Of a stretch of 64,000 nucleotides of DNA, positions 54,401 to 62,605 are shown piece after piece. How positions within the stretch are numbered: the stretch's first letter is position 1; each line of letters starts with the position of its first letter. The DNA comes from Lacrimispora sphenoides JCM 1415. GTDB taxonomy: Bacteria > Bacillota > Clostridia > Lachnospirales > Lachnospiraceae. The notes below the pieces were generated by a model. That model was not told the DNA's origin. It saw nothing but the letters and a program-made list of their open reading frames with translations, and searched no databases. The position numbers were made by a program, and so were the translations under genes. Location: positions 2,604,001 to 2,668,000 of the forward strand of contig NZ_LT630003.1 in assembly GCF_900105615.1 (NCBI RefSeq), written 5' to 3'.

Positions 54401-55642
54401 TTAGGAAATCTTTTCTGCTAATTTAATAAGCAGATCCTGATCTCCAAAACCACCTGATTTTGAAATAATGTGATATGTTTTATCATTGTAAATAAATTCT
54501 GTTAAAACAACCCCGGTTGCCATTTCGCAAATTGGCGTCAGCTCCGAAATGCCTACCGCCTGCATTAACGCCATCAGCGTATCGCCGCCGGTACACAAAA
54601 GAGTAGCGTTCAGACCGTCGTCAAGCATTCGCTTAATCAAAGCTGCCAGATTATCCGAAATTTGCACCCGAAGCTGTTCCATTGTCATGTTATGTTCCCG
54701 TGCGTAGATATCGGTATCCTCACACCCTTCCGGGTCATTCACATCAATAATAAAGCATTTTTTAGCATATGCCTGTGCCAGCCATTGACGAACACAACCG
54801 ACCGCTGCCTTACTATCCGCCCAGCGATCTTCCAGTTTTTGAACAGGGTTCAAATTTACATGCGGAAAGCCGTGTTCCTGTGCCGCCTTCATTTGGCTGA
54901 TCGTTACTGGATTGACACTGCCACAAGCTATAAACAGGGTATCTTCAAGCTTTGGTATCTTCGGGGCAGGCCCCTTCAAATTCAGCATATCTGCAAGCAC
55001 TGCTGCAAACCCAGCACATCCTGCACAGAATCGCAGACGATCCAGTCCCAGTTTCCTGCCGATGTGTTTTAAATCTGCATCTGTTTCAGCATCAAATACC
55101 TGGATGCCGGGATTTGAAATATTATGCTCTTCCTTTCGCGGGTGTATCAACACCGGCATATTTGTTTGCTGTCCTAGGATATCCGCCACCGCTGAGTCCA
55201 AAATCGGTTCAAAAGGATCCTGGCCAAATACGCTCTGGTCCACAGGTACACCGTCGACATAGTGAATCCCCTCCCGGGTGACTCTTCCCAGTTTGGGAAA
55301 AGCAGGGAGAAACGGAATGGTGTCGATACCTGTTGCGTCCATCAGTGCCATCAATTCACTGCCAATATTTCCCCGCAGTGCGGAGTCTGTCTTTTTATAA
55401 ATGTAAGCAATTCCGGCTTTCAATGCTCTATGCACTATGCTGTACACAATCTCATAGGCTTCCTGGGGCTTCACATGCCGGGTTTCTGCAACCATAACTA
55501 AAACTTCTACTGTTTTTTCAATTGATCGGAAATCATAGTTTAAATCTGTGACCACAACTGTTGCTGCACCCCTGGCTGCAAACTGCACCCCGGTGTCAAG
55601 TGCGCCCGTGAAGTCATCTGCAATGATTAAAAGCTTTACCAT
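54401..55642 (-). CDS. Four-carbon acid sugar kinase (DUF1537)
   Basis: A 413-residue kinase of the DUF1537 family. The N-terminal LLIIADDFTGALDTGVQFA and KTDSALRGNIGSELMALM are diagnostic, as is the C-terminal LLCTGGDTLMALMQAVG. The family phosphorylates D-threonate, L-threonate or D-erythronate on C4, or 3-oxo-tetronates. First gene of the operon behind the divergent PrpR-type regulator. Which tetronate is used here cannot be read from the sequence. Confidence 0.9.
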   Translation of the reverse strand: MVKLLIIADDFTGALDTGVQFAARGAATVVVTDLNYDFRSIEKTVEVLVMVAETRHVKPQEAYEIVYSIVHRALKAGIAYIYKKTDSALRGNIGSELMALMDATGIDTIPFLPAFPKLGRVTREGIHYVDGVPVDQSVFGQDPFEPILDSAVADILGQQTNMPVLIHPRKEEHNISNPGIQVFDAETDADLKHIGRKLGLDRLRFCAGCAGFAAVLADMLNLKGPAPKIPKLEDTLFIACGSVNPVTISQMKAAQEHGFPHVNLNPVQKLEDRWADSKAAVGCVRQWLAQAYAKKCFIIDVNDPEGCEDTDIYAREHNMTMEQLRVQISDNLAALIKRMLDDGLNATLLCTGGDTLMALMQAVGISELTPICEMATGVVLTEFIYNDKTYHIISKSGGFGDQDLLIKLAEKIS

Positions 55643-55658
55643 ACATTCAACTCCTGTT

Positions 55659-55673
55659 GTTTCATTTTGAAAC
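55659..55673. promoter_or_regulatory. Inverted repeat upstream of the acid-sugar operon
   Basis: GTTTCA-TTT-TGAAAC lies 17 bp upstream of the kinase start. Related GTT...TGAAAC sequences occur at 55857-55871 and about 55803-55819. It is a candidate binding site for the divergent regulator. Confidence 0.55.
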
Positions 55674-55748
55674 AGTTTAGAAGGGCCAATTCCTTATTTT
55701 GTACATTACAGAAATTGTTAATCCCTTTTTCTTTAAATTTATATTCAT

Positions 55749-55776
55749 TTTATATAAAATCCACTGCTTTCGTCAA
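55749..55776 (-). promoter_or_regulatory. Probable sigma-A promoter of the acid-sugar operon
   Basis: Minus-strand TTGACG (55771-55776) and TATAAA (55749-55754) with a 16-bp spacer. No GG/GC sigma-54 (-24/-12) promoter could be seen in this region. Confidence 0.5.
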
Positions 55777-55825
55777 GTTATTTTCATCTATAAATCGTTT
55801 ACTTTTGAAACATTCGAAAAATTTG

Positions 55826-55871
55826 TTGCTTAATTTTTGTGCATTTGGTATAATACGTTCAAATATGAAAC
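55826..55871 (+). promoter_or_regulatory. Promoter and operator of the PrpR-type regulator
   Basis: TTGCTT (55826-55831), 17 bp, then an extended -10 TGGTATAAT ending at 55854. The operator-like GTTCAAATATGAAAC (55857-55871) covers the start point, consistent with autoregulation. Confidence 0.6.
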
Positions 55872-55888
55872 GAATTATTGAGGTGCCT

Positions 55889-57673
55889 ATGAAGAATGAT
55901 ATTCGTGTTTTGGGCATTGCGCCCTATGAGGGAATGAAAATTCAGATGCTCAATCTGGCGAAAGAATATCCCCAGATTGATCTGACAGTCTATGTGGGGG
56001 ATATGGAGCAGGGTCTTATCATCGCCCGGAATAACTTTCATGGAGATTACGATGTGGTAATATCACGTGGTGCTACGGCGCAGATGCTGCGGCAGCAGCT
56101 GACCATTCCGGTAATCGAAATTGAAATTTCTATGTACGATATTCTCTGTGCCATCAAACTGGCGGGCGGGCTGAATAAAAAGACTACCATGATTTCCTTC
56201 GCCGATATTCGAAACCATGTACTGCCCTTATGCGAATTGCTGGAATGTGACATTGATATCCATACAGTAGATTCTATTGAGGCGGTGGAGCCGACCCTGC
56301 GCAGTCTTCAGGATAAACAGTGCGAGACCATACTCTGCGATGTGATTGTTAACACCGCTGCCCAGCGGCTCGGTATCAATTCCTTCCTGATCACCTCCGG
56401 GATAGACAGTATCCGAAATGCCTTTAACCAGGCATTGCTGCTATGTGAAAGCCAACAATACCTGCAGGATGAAAATTTGTTTTTTCGAGAGCTTATTCGC
56501 GGACAGATCGGGCATACGATTGTCTTTGACAGTCAGGGAAATTTGTTTCTGTCTACACTGGAAGATATAAAACCTGAATTATTGGAATTGCTGCGTCAGG
56601 AACTATCCCAATCCGGACAGGAAGAGGATCAGCGAATCAGCCGTTCACTGAAAGGCATGCGCTACTCCATTCGTGTTCGGCAAATTGCCAGCGGCTCTTT
56701 GCGATACACCGCTTTTTTCTTCGATGAAAGAAAATTGCCGGTATCCTCAAACCAGATGGGTATCAGTTTCTCCGGTCGAGCCGAGGCAGAGGCAGCTTAC
56801 TACAACAGCATTTTCAGCTTTGCGGGAAATCTCCAAGGTTCTCAGCAGGAAATTGATCAAATAAGCCAAAGCACTGCCCCTGTCATCTTCACAGGCGAGG
56901 ATGGAACAGGTAAGGAATCCATCGTCAGCATGCTTTACATCAGGGGCCCGCTGCACAACAACCCCTTGGTGTCCATCAACTGCAGCCTGCTGAACGACCG
57001 TAGCTGGGCATTTCTTATGGAGCATCACAACTCTCCGTTGGCAGACGAAGGCAGCACCCTATACTTTGCAAATGTGGATGTATTATCTTTGGAACGGCAG
57101 TACCAGCTTATCGCTGTGCTAAAGGAAATGGATGTGTGCCAGCGAAACAGGGTAATGATTTCCTGTGTTTGCCAGAGCGGCGAATATATATCTAAAGTAG
57201 GTGCTCTTTTCCGAGAAAAGCTTTCCTGTCTTTCCTTGTATCTGCCGCCGTTGCGTCAGCTCTCCCATCAGATTCCCACTCTGATGAATCTATGCCTGAG
57301 CCATATGAACGTCAATATGCCCCGGCAGATATTAGGTGCTGATCCGGAAGCGCTGTCTCTACTGCAAAGTTACAACTGGCCCCATAATTACACCCAGTTC
57401 CGCCGGGTAATTGGGGAACTTGCGATTACGGGCACCAGCCAAATCATCACCGCTGAAAATGTCCGTCAGGTACTGCGCAAGGAGCGGCACGTTGGTGCTT
57501 TCTCCTCCTTAAAAGAAAATGCCGCCACTCCTCTGGATTTAAACCGTACGCTTTCAGAGATCAGCCAGGACATCGCTATCCGGGTGGTCAGCGAAACCGA
57601 GGGCAACCACACTGCTGCAGCCAAACGCTTGGGTATCAGCCGTACAACCCTATGGCGTCTGTTGCAAAAATAA
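55889..57673 (+). CDS. PrpR-N regulator with degenerate AAA+ domain
   Basis: A 594-residue regulator. Residues 1 to about 180 are a PrpR_N sensing domain (DIRVLGIAPYEGMKIQML), residues about 270-510 an AAA+ domain of the bacterial enhancer-binding type, and the C-terminus a Fis-type HTH (NHTAAAKRLGISRTTLWRLL). Walker A GEDGTGKES and an arginine-finger-like FREKL are present, but the GAFTGA loop is deleted and Walker B reads LYFANVD instead of LFLDE. It probably acts with sigma-A, as TyrR does. Start 55889 follows GAGGTG; upstream open frame (from 55667) has no coding look. Confidence 0.85.
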   Translation: MKNDIRVLGIAPYEGMKIQMLNLAKEYPQIDLTVYVGDMEQGLIIARNNFHGDYDVVISRGATAQMLRQQLTIPVIEIEISMYDILCAIKLAGGLNKKTTMISFADIRNHVLPLCELLECDIDIHTVDSIEAVEPTLRSLQDKQCETILCDVIVNTAAQRLGINSFLITSGIDSIRNAFNQALLLCESQQYLQDENLFFRELIRGQIGHTIVFDSQGNLFLSTLEDIKPELLELLRQELSQSGQEEDQRISRSLKGMRYSIRVRQIASGSLRYTAFFFDERKLPVSSNQMGISFSGRAEAEAAYYNSIFSFAGNLQGSQQEIDQISQSTAPVIFTGEDGTGKESIVSMLYIRGPLHNNPLVSINCSLLNDRSWAFLMEHHNSPLADEGSTLYFANVDVLSLERQYQLIAVLKEMDVCQRNRVMISCVCQSGEYISKVGALFREKLSCLSLYLPPLRQLSHQIPTLMNLCLSHMNVNMPRQILGADPEALSLLQSYNWPHNYTQFRRVIGELAITGTSQIITAENVRQVLRKERHVGAFSSLKENAATPLDLNRTLSEISQDIAIRVVSETEGNHTAAAKRLGISRTTLWRLLQK

Positions 57674-57676
57674 TAC

Positions 57677-57708
57677 GCAAACGAAGCTAGTAAAACAATT
57701 GTTTACTA
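57677..57708. other. Perfect hairpin after the regulator gene
   Basis: GAAGCTAGTAAA pairs with TTTACTAGCTTC over 12-13 bp around a short loop, just past the stop and before the terminator. Confidence 0.45.
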
Positions 57709-57728
57709 GCTTCAAACTGTAAATAAAG

Positions 57729-57760
57729 GAGCCAGGGCTCAAGCCCTGGCTCTATTTTTT
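57729..57760 (+). terminator. Terminator of the PrpR-type regulator gene
   Basis: GAGCCAGGGC pairs with GCCCTGGCTC around TCAA, followed by TATTTTTT on the plus strand. Confidence 0.9.
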
Positions 57761-57805
57761 CCTTCTTTTTGAATAATTCCAGTACAGAAAACAAACAATC
57801 TTATT

Positions 57806-58165
57806 TTATGATTGCATGCTTCTCAACACCTTCTCTATCGGCTTACCTTTAGCCAGTTCATCCACCAACTTGTCTAACCAGCGTACCTTCTGCATAAGCG
57901 AATCTTCGATTTCCTCGACGCGAACCCCGCAGATTACACCGGTAATTTTGGAAGCGTTCGGATTGATTTGAGGGGCTTCGGCAAAGAAGGTCTCAAAATC
58001 AACATCTTTATCGATTTGAGATTGTAATCCGAGTTCATCGTAGCCTGTCAGCCATTGGATGACGGTATCGACTTCCGCCTTCGTCCGTCCTTTACGCTCA
58101 GCTTTTTGAATATACATAGGGTAAACTAAAGAAATTTTCATTTTGTACACACGTTCGTTATTCAC
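57806..58165 (-). CDS. DUF2200 protein
   Basis: A 119-residue DUF2200 family protein starting [20 protein letters not shown], with [18 protein letters not shown] and [19 protein letters not shown]. Function unknown. It lies 3 bp after the VOC gene, so it is probably cotranscribed with it. Confidence 0.85.
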   Translation of the reverse strand: MNNERVYKMKISLVYPMYIQKAERKGRTKAEVDTVIQWLTGYDELGLQSQIDKDVDFETFFAEAPQINPNASKITGVICGVRVEEIEDSLMQKVRWLDKLVDELAKGKPIEKVLRSMQS

Positions 58166-58168
58166 TTT

Positions 58169-58594
58169 TCATCCCTCCATTTGCTTCGGCGCTTCTTCCG
58201 CGACGACATTCCAGTTCACGCCGAACTTGTCCGTTACTGCAGCGTGGAACACACTGTAGAAGGTCTCGGTGGGTGGAAGTACCACCTCGCCACCCACGCA
58301 AAGCGCGTCAAAGATACTCGCCGCTTCCTTGCCCGTAGGAACCGTTGCGGTTAGTTTGATGTTATTGCCGTTCCTGGGCGGCATAGCTTCATCAGCAAAC
58401 CAGAAGTTCGTACCGCAGATGGCCATCTCTGCGTGCATAACCCAAGTACGCAGCAGCTCAGGCGGCGTCTTTGACCCCTCCGGCATATAGTCACCGTAAG
58501 GCAGGATTTTGGGCTCGTCGCAAGGAAAGACGGTACGGTAAAAATTCAGTGCGTCTTTGCAGTTACCGTTGAATGTGAGGTAAGGTGTAATCAT
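58169..58594 (-). CDS. PhnB-like VOC protein
   Basis: A 141-residue PhnB/DUF1428-like glyoxalase-fold protein: MITPYLTFNGNCKDALNFYR, MHAEMAICGTNFWFADEAMP and a final FYSVFHAAVTDKFGVNWNVV. It has no metal-dependent enzymatic evidence. ATG 58594 follows AAGGAGAAG; the frame is open to 58648. Paired with DUF2200. Confidence 0.87.
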   Translation of the reverse strand: MITPYLTFNGNCKDALNFYRTVFPCDEPKILPYGDYMPEGSKTPPELLRTWVMHAEMAICGTNFWFADEAMPPRNGNNIKLTATVPTGKEAASIFDALCVGGEVVLPPTETFYSVFHAAVTDKFGVNWNVVAEEAPKQMEG

Positions 58595-58715
58595 GGTTTC
58601 TTCTCCTTTTTTGCTTTTAGGGTTAATCAGGTAGTAATTGCCCTGCACCTGCTTGTTAAATTTAGTATAACATAATATTTATTTAATACGCATCCATGGA
58701 TTAACATCTATAGCC

Positions 58716-59834
58716 TTATCTGTCTTGCATAAATGCCAATCCCGGTTCCCCCTCCAACTTGCCAGATTTTTTCACAAACTGAGACACTATTTCTTTTTGA
58801 TCAAATAAGACACATCCGCCTGTATGTGCAGCAGTAAGGAGGCCTTCCTCCCGCAGGCTGGTAAATAGCGGCGATTTCAATGCTTCACCTAACGATGTAT
58901 TCCAAAGGTTAACGTCCGAATATGGCGAAAAGGGGCATGGCTCGGCATTACCAGACGCACTGATGTGGAAGAAGCCGCGGCCGGCTGCTAAACAGCCTCC
59001 TGATTCCGATTCATCGCCGGGAAAGGAAATGATGATCATACCTTTTTGGCGGGATCGCGCTTCATTGATGCGCGCTGCCAGTTTCCTACGGTCCTCATCA
59101 TCAAGCGCAAGGTCAGGCCGCTCCACCGGGACATATTCCACATAGAAGACCACTTTACATCCCATTTCTTTAAGGTTGTCAATATAAGCACTATCGGTTA
59201 CCGCCTCCAGATTATCGGAGGTCACCGTGACGGAAGCTCCGAAAATCAGTCCGAGACGTCTCAGACGGCACATGGTTTCCGTAGTCTGTTTATATACGCC
59301 TTGACCGCGCCTTAAATCAGTCGCTCTTTCATCTCCCTCAATACTGACAACAGGAACAAGGTTCCGATGAGAAGACACTAATTCCAAGGCAGCATCATCT
59401 AACAAGGTCCCATTTGTGAATACCGGAAACAGCAAATTCTTTCGCTTAGCCGCCGCTTTTAACACATCTTGCCGAAGGAACGGTTCGCCGCCCGCCAGTA
59501 TAATGACCGAAACACCCAACGTCTCCGCTTCATCAAAAATACGTTCCCACATGGTGACCGGCAGTTCCCGAGATACATTACAGGTGTGATTAGCCTGCGC
59601 ATAACAACCGGAGCAATGCAGATTGCAATTATCCGTAATACTGGCTATCAGAAATGGCGGGATATGCTCTCCGGCTTGCCCAAACTCAAGTCTGCGCCGG
59701 GCGGCTTGTTGGGCGGCAGCGGCATACTGTAAGAAAAATGCGCTTTGCCTCGGGTTCTTTAGCGTGACTCTCAGGGCATCTTTGATAAGCCGTTCCATTC
59801 CATTGTTCAAATACTGTTCCAAATTAAGATTCAT
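58716..59834 (-). CDS. Radical SAM/SPASM-like protein
   Basis: A 372-residue radical SAM protein. The 4Fe-4S motif CNLHCSGCYAQ lies at about residue 72 after an N-terminal helical extension. A C-terminal Cys set (GGCLAAGRGFFHISASGNAE and PCPF, then GGCVLF) is SPASM/twitch-like. The substrate is unknown; no small precursor peptide gene was seen nearby. ATG 59834 follows GGGGGAG and overlaps the GNAT gene by 11 bp. It is in an operon with a TetR regulator and a truncated GNAT. Confidence 0.85.
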   Translation of the reverse strand: MNLNLEQYLNNGMERLIKDALRVTLKNPRQSAFFLQYAAAAQQAARRRLEFGQAGEHIPPFLIASITDNCNLHCSGCYAQANHTCNVSRELPVTMWERIFDEAETLGVSVIILAGGEPFLRQDVLKAAAKRKNLLFPVFTNGTLLDDAALELVSSHRNLVPVVSIEGDERATDLRRGQGVYKQTTETMCRLRRLGLIFGASVTVTSDNLEAVTDSAYIDNLKEMGCKVVFYVEYVPVERPDLALDDEDRRKLAARINEARSRQKGMIIISFPGDESESGGCLAAGRGFFHISASGNAEPCPFSPYSDVNLWNTSLGEALKSPLFTSLREEGLLTAAHTGGCVLFDQKEIVSQFVKKSGKLEGEPGLAFMQDR

Positions 59835-60168
59835 TATTTTCTCCCCCATTCAGCGTAACCTTTTCATACCGAAAGCCTGTTATGCCGCTTTTTTTATCTT
59901 TCCGTTCACCAACCTTGACATATCCCAAAGACTCATAAAACTTATGCAAGCCATAGCTGTCGGCAAGGGTTTCAAGTTTCCATCTCTTAACCTTGGGGTA
60001 CAATTTTTCAATTGATAGCATAATTTGTTTCCCGTAGCCTTTATGCTGCTCGTTGGGATCAAGGAATATTGCGCCTATTTCGCCTTTCCTTCCTAACACC
60101 GCAACAAATGTCCCTCCAATTATCCTATTATCCGCAAGAATAGTTTTACCGAATATAAGAGGCGGCAT
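59824..60168 (-). CDS. GNAT acetyltransferase, N-terminally short
   Basis: A 114-residue GNAT protein. It retains EIGAIFLDPNEQHKGYGKQI (acetyl-CoA binding) and LHKFYESLGYVKVGER, but the first strand and two helices normally ahead of these (about 40-50 residues) are missing. It begins 7 bp after the TetR stop, so a deletion may have joined the TetR and GNAT genes. It overlaps the radical SAM start. Whether it is still active is unclear. Confidence 0.75.
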   Translation of the reverse strand: MPPLIFGKTILADNRIIGGTFVAVLGRKGEIGAIFLDPNEQHKGYGKQIMLSIEKLYPKVKRWKLETLADSYGLHKFYESLGYVKVGERKDKKSGITGFRYEKVTLNGGENNES

Positions 60169-60175
60169 AAAACTT

Positions 60176-60742
60176 TTACGCTAAGTTGTCTACCAATACG
60201 TCAATGAAATAGTTACGCTGTTCAGAATTGGTTAGGTCAATACCGCTGTACATATGAAATGAAGCCGCGTTGATGGCAGAAGCCTGTATCGGTTGTATGA
60301 GTTGCAGGGCGATAATCCGTAATTGCATATCGTCTTTCTGTTCCCCGAATATCTCTTTAAGTAAAGGGATGATGTATAACGGCGCTTGCATACTCCCTTC
60401 GGTCATCTCCCGAAGCATCATAAATCGAATCATTTTTTTATCGTTTCCAGCTACATCACATAGCTTTTTCAACATAATCCTCAGCCTAAGGTCCGGCTCC
60501 ATTGGGGAATAATCATCGCTTTCTGTAATTTCAGAAATGACCCGCACCATAACGTCGCCTATTGCGATGCTGATCAAGTTGTCTTTGCTCTTAAAATGAT
60601 AATTTACCAAACCTGTAGCAACACCAGCTTTTTCCGCAATTTGCCGAACAGTAATCTTCCCGATATCATCGGCTTCGTCCATCAGGGACTTCGTTGTTTC
60701 GATTAATTTCTGCCGCAAATCTTGTTCGTTAGAACTCATCAT
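60176..60742 (-). CDS. TetR-family regulator
   Basis: A 188-residue TetR protein. The N-terminal DNA-binding domain includes ITVRQIAEKAGVATGLVNYH and FKSKDNLISIAIGDVM. It is autoregulated by a palindromic operator at 60786-60799 just upstream, and it leads an operon with GNAT and radical SAM genes. Start may be the second ATG (60739). Confidence 0.9.
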   Translation of the reverse strand: MMSSNEQDLRQKLIETTKSLMDEADDIGKITVRQIAEKAGVATGLVNYHFKSKDNLISIAIGDVMVRVISEITESDDYSPMEPDLRLRIMLKKLCDVAGNDKKMIRFMMLREMTEGSMQAPLYIIPLLKEIFGEQKDDMQLRIIALQLIQPIQASAINAASFHMYSGIDLTNSEQRNYFIDVLVDNLA

Positions 60743-60785
60743 AATCCTCCCTTCTTCATCATGTTAAATATATACTACATAATTA

Positions 60786-60826
60786 CTGAACATGTTCAGG
60801 ATAGCGTGAATTCCTCTCAAAGTCAA
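60786..60826 (-). promoter_or_regulatory. TetR promoter and operator
   Basis: Minus-strand TTGACT (60821-60826) and TATCCT (60798-60803) with a 17-bp spacer; the perfect 14-bp palindrome CTGAACATGTTCAG (60786-60799) overlaps the -10 and start point. Confidence 0.8.
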
Positions 60827-61135
60827 GTGTCTTAAAAAAATTGTTTTCGCTCCCACCATGCTGATAACTGGTTAATGATCTTTTAAAAAAATACTGAGAC
60901 AGATCCCTCTTGTTTCTTTTTCATTCAAAGGGAACTGCCTCAGTGACATCGGTTCTTTGCAATATGAAGTTTCGGTATAAACTGAGTTTGGAGGATCTCA
61001 TTTACTACTTCATCTGACTATTTCATATATAATGCCTTCTCTCCTGCTTTAACTCAGCCCACCACCATAGGCTGCATGCATAATAATACTCCGGACTTTA
61101 ATATTAAAAAAAGGAAATAAATTAGAGGCATGCCT
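60827..61135. other. Intergenic region upstream of the TetR gene
   Basis: Contains a long inverted repeat (about 60897-60943: ACTGAGACAG... against ...CTGCCTCAGT) followed by a T-run on the minus strand, a possible terminator with no gene assigned, and the phoU terminator. Nothing coding was recognised. Confidence 0.5.
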
Positions 61136-61142
61136 CTAATTT
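61105..61142 (-). terminator. Terminator of the pst-phoU operon
   Basis: A perfect 24-bp palindrome (AAATTAGAGGCATGCCTCTA plus ATTT, 61119-61142) overlaps the phoU stop region; the minus strand continues into ATTTCCTTTTTTT. Confidence 0.85.
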
Positions 61143-61798
61143 ATCTCCTTTAACTCACCGGTAATCATGTATATCGTTCTTTCACAAATATTAGTAGAAT
61201 GGTCGGCGATTCTTTCAAGATACCGTCCTAAGAATAGAAGTTTAGTCCCTTGTTTTGTAAGTTCCCTTTTTTCTGCGATGATGTTAAGGAAATCATTTAT
61301 AACGGTTTCATAGAGCCTGTCAACATCTTCGTCCCTCTCAGCTGCCTTTTGTGCAAGGGCAATATCCTCATTTACAAAGGCATCAAGGCTCATCTTTAAC
61401 ATTTTCTGAGCTATATCTGCCATCCTTGGAATATCTTTTAGGGAATTCAAAATGGGTTCTTCGCCAATCTCAAGTAATACCTCTGCAATGTTTACTGCAT
61501 TATCTCCCATTCTCTCAAGATCTGTTATGATTTTCAGAACCGATGCAATTGTCCTTAAATCCTTGGCGAGAGGCTGCTGAAGGGCAAGAAGCATCATACA
61601 ATCCTTTTCAATTTCAAGTTCTAACTGATCTATTTCGTCATCTTTCTTCAAAACATTCCTTGCAAGATTAAGATCTTGTGTCTTCATAGCAGTCACTGAC
61701 GTGTCAATAATATTCTCAACCAGAGCTCCCATTTTTAATACCTTTTGTTTAACTTCAAGTATCTTCTGAGTAAAACGTTCTCTAACCAATTTGCTCAT
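61136..61798 (-). CDS. phoU: PhoU phosphate-uptake regulator
   Basis: A 220-residue PhoU protein with two three-helix PhoU repeats. The metal-binding stretches DLNLARNVLKKDDEIDQLE and RDEDVDRLYETVINDFLN match the family ExxxD motifs, with LERIADHSTNICE in the second half. It couples the Pst transporter to the PhoR kinase. Last gene of the operon. Confidence 0.94.
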   Translation of the reverse strand: MSKLVRERFTQKILEVKQKVLKMGALVENIIDTSVTAMKTQDLNLARNVLKKDDEIDQLELEIEKDCMMLLALQQPLAKDLRTIASVLKIITDLERMGDNAVNIAEVLLEIGEEPILNSLKDIPRMADIAQKMLKMSLDAFVNEDIALAQKAAERDEDVDRLYETVINDFLNIIAEKRELTKQGTKLLFLGRYLERIADHSTNICERTIYMITGELKEIN

Positions 61799-61833
61799 CT
61801 CCTTTTACAAAAAATTATAAAATATACGGAATC

Positions 61834-62595
61834 TTAACCAAATCTACCGGTGAGATAATCGTTCGTTCGATTATCCTTGGGGAATGAAAAGACCTCTTGG
61901 GTATAACCTTGTTCTATTAGATCTCCCATTAACATGAATGCAACCCGGTCAGCGATACGCCCAGCCTGCTGAACGGTATGTGGTGCAATGATAATGGTAT
62001 ATTGCTCTTTAAGCTGTATTAAGGATTCCTCAATTTTGGCCGTTGATATCGGGTCAAGTGCTGAACATGGTCTGTCCAGCAAAATAACTTCCGGCTCAAG
62101 AGCCAAAACTCTGGCAATACACAAGCGCTGCTGCTGACCACCGGATAACCTGGCTGCAGGAGTATCCAGCCTATCTTTGACATCATCCCAGAGGGCAGAC
62201 ATACGCAGAGCTTTTTCCACTTCCTCTGCCACATCCGCCTTGGATTTCATTCCACCCATACGGGGGCCCAATGCGACATTGTCAAAGATGGACATAGGCA
62301 GAGGCGTTGGTACATCAAAGACCATCCCCACCCTGCGGCGCAGTTCTGTCACATTAACATCCGGATCAAAGATGTTTTTCCCTTCTAAAAGTATCTCACC
62401 CTCATGACGGGCTCCCACCGTCAAGTCACTTAGACGGTTTAATGTGCGAAGCAATGTTGTTATTCCACTATTGGCTGGACCAAAAACAGCCATAATCCGA
62501 TTTTTAGGTATCTCCAGGTTAAGTTCTTTAATAACCTGCTTTTGTTGATAATAGAAGTTTAATCCTTTTATTTCTATTTTTGATTTCTGTGTCAT
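61834..62595 (-). CDS. pstB: PstB phosphate ABC ATPase with altered catalytic motifs
   Basis: A 253-residue PstB-type ATPase, in order pstC-pstA-pstB-phoU. The signature LSGGQQQR (150-157), D-loop SALDP and switch His206 are intact. However, Walker A reads GPANSGITT with Ile45 (codon ATA) in place of Lys, the Q-loop reads GMVFDVP with Asp94 in place of Gln, and Walker B reads ILLDRPCS with Arg175 in place of Glu. Canonical PstB is GPSGCGKST, GMVFQKP and LLDEPTS. The reading frame is intact and length is normal. It may be a conserved divergent clade, or inactive and paired with a second PstB elsewhere. Confidence 0.9.
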   Translation of the reverse strand: MTQKSKIEIKGLNFYYQQKQVIKELNLEIPKNRIMAVFGPANSGITTLLRTLNRLSDLTVGARHEGEILLEGKNIFDPDVNVTELRRRVGMVFDVPTPLPMSIFDNVALGPRMGGMKSKADVAEEVEKALRMSALWDDVKDRLDTPAARLSGGQQQRLCIARVLALEPEVILLDRPCSALDPISTAKIEESLIQLKEQYTIIIAPHTVQQAGRIADRVAFMLMGDLIEQGYTQEVFSFPKDNRTNDYLTGRFG

Positions 62596-62605
62596 TTTTC
62601 ACCTC

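Noticed and set aside
55667..55888. N-terminal extension of the regulator frame
   Set aside because: It contains promoter and operator sequence, and the PrpR_N domain begins at 55889 after a ribosome binding site.
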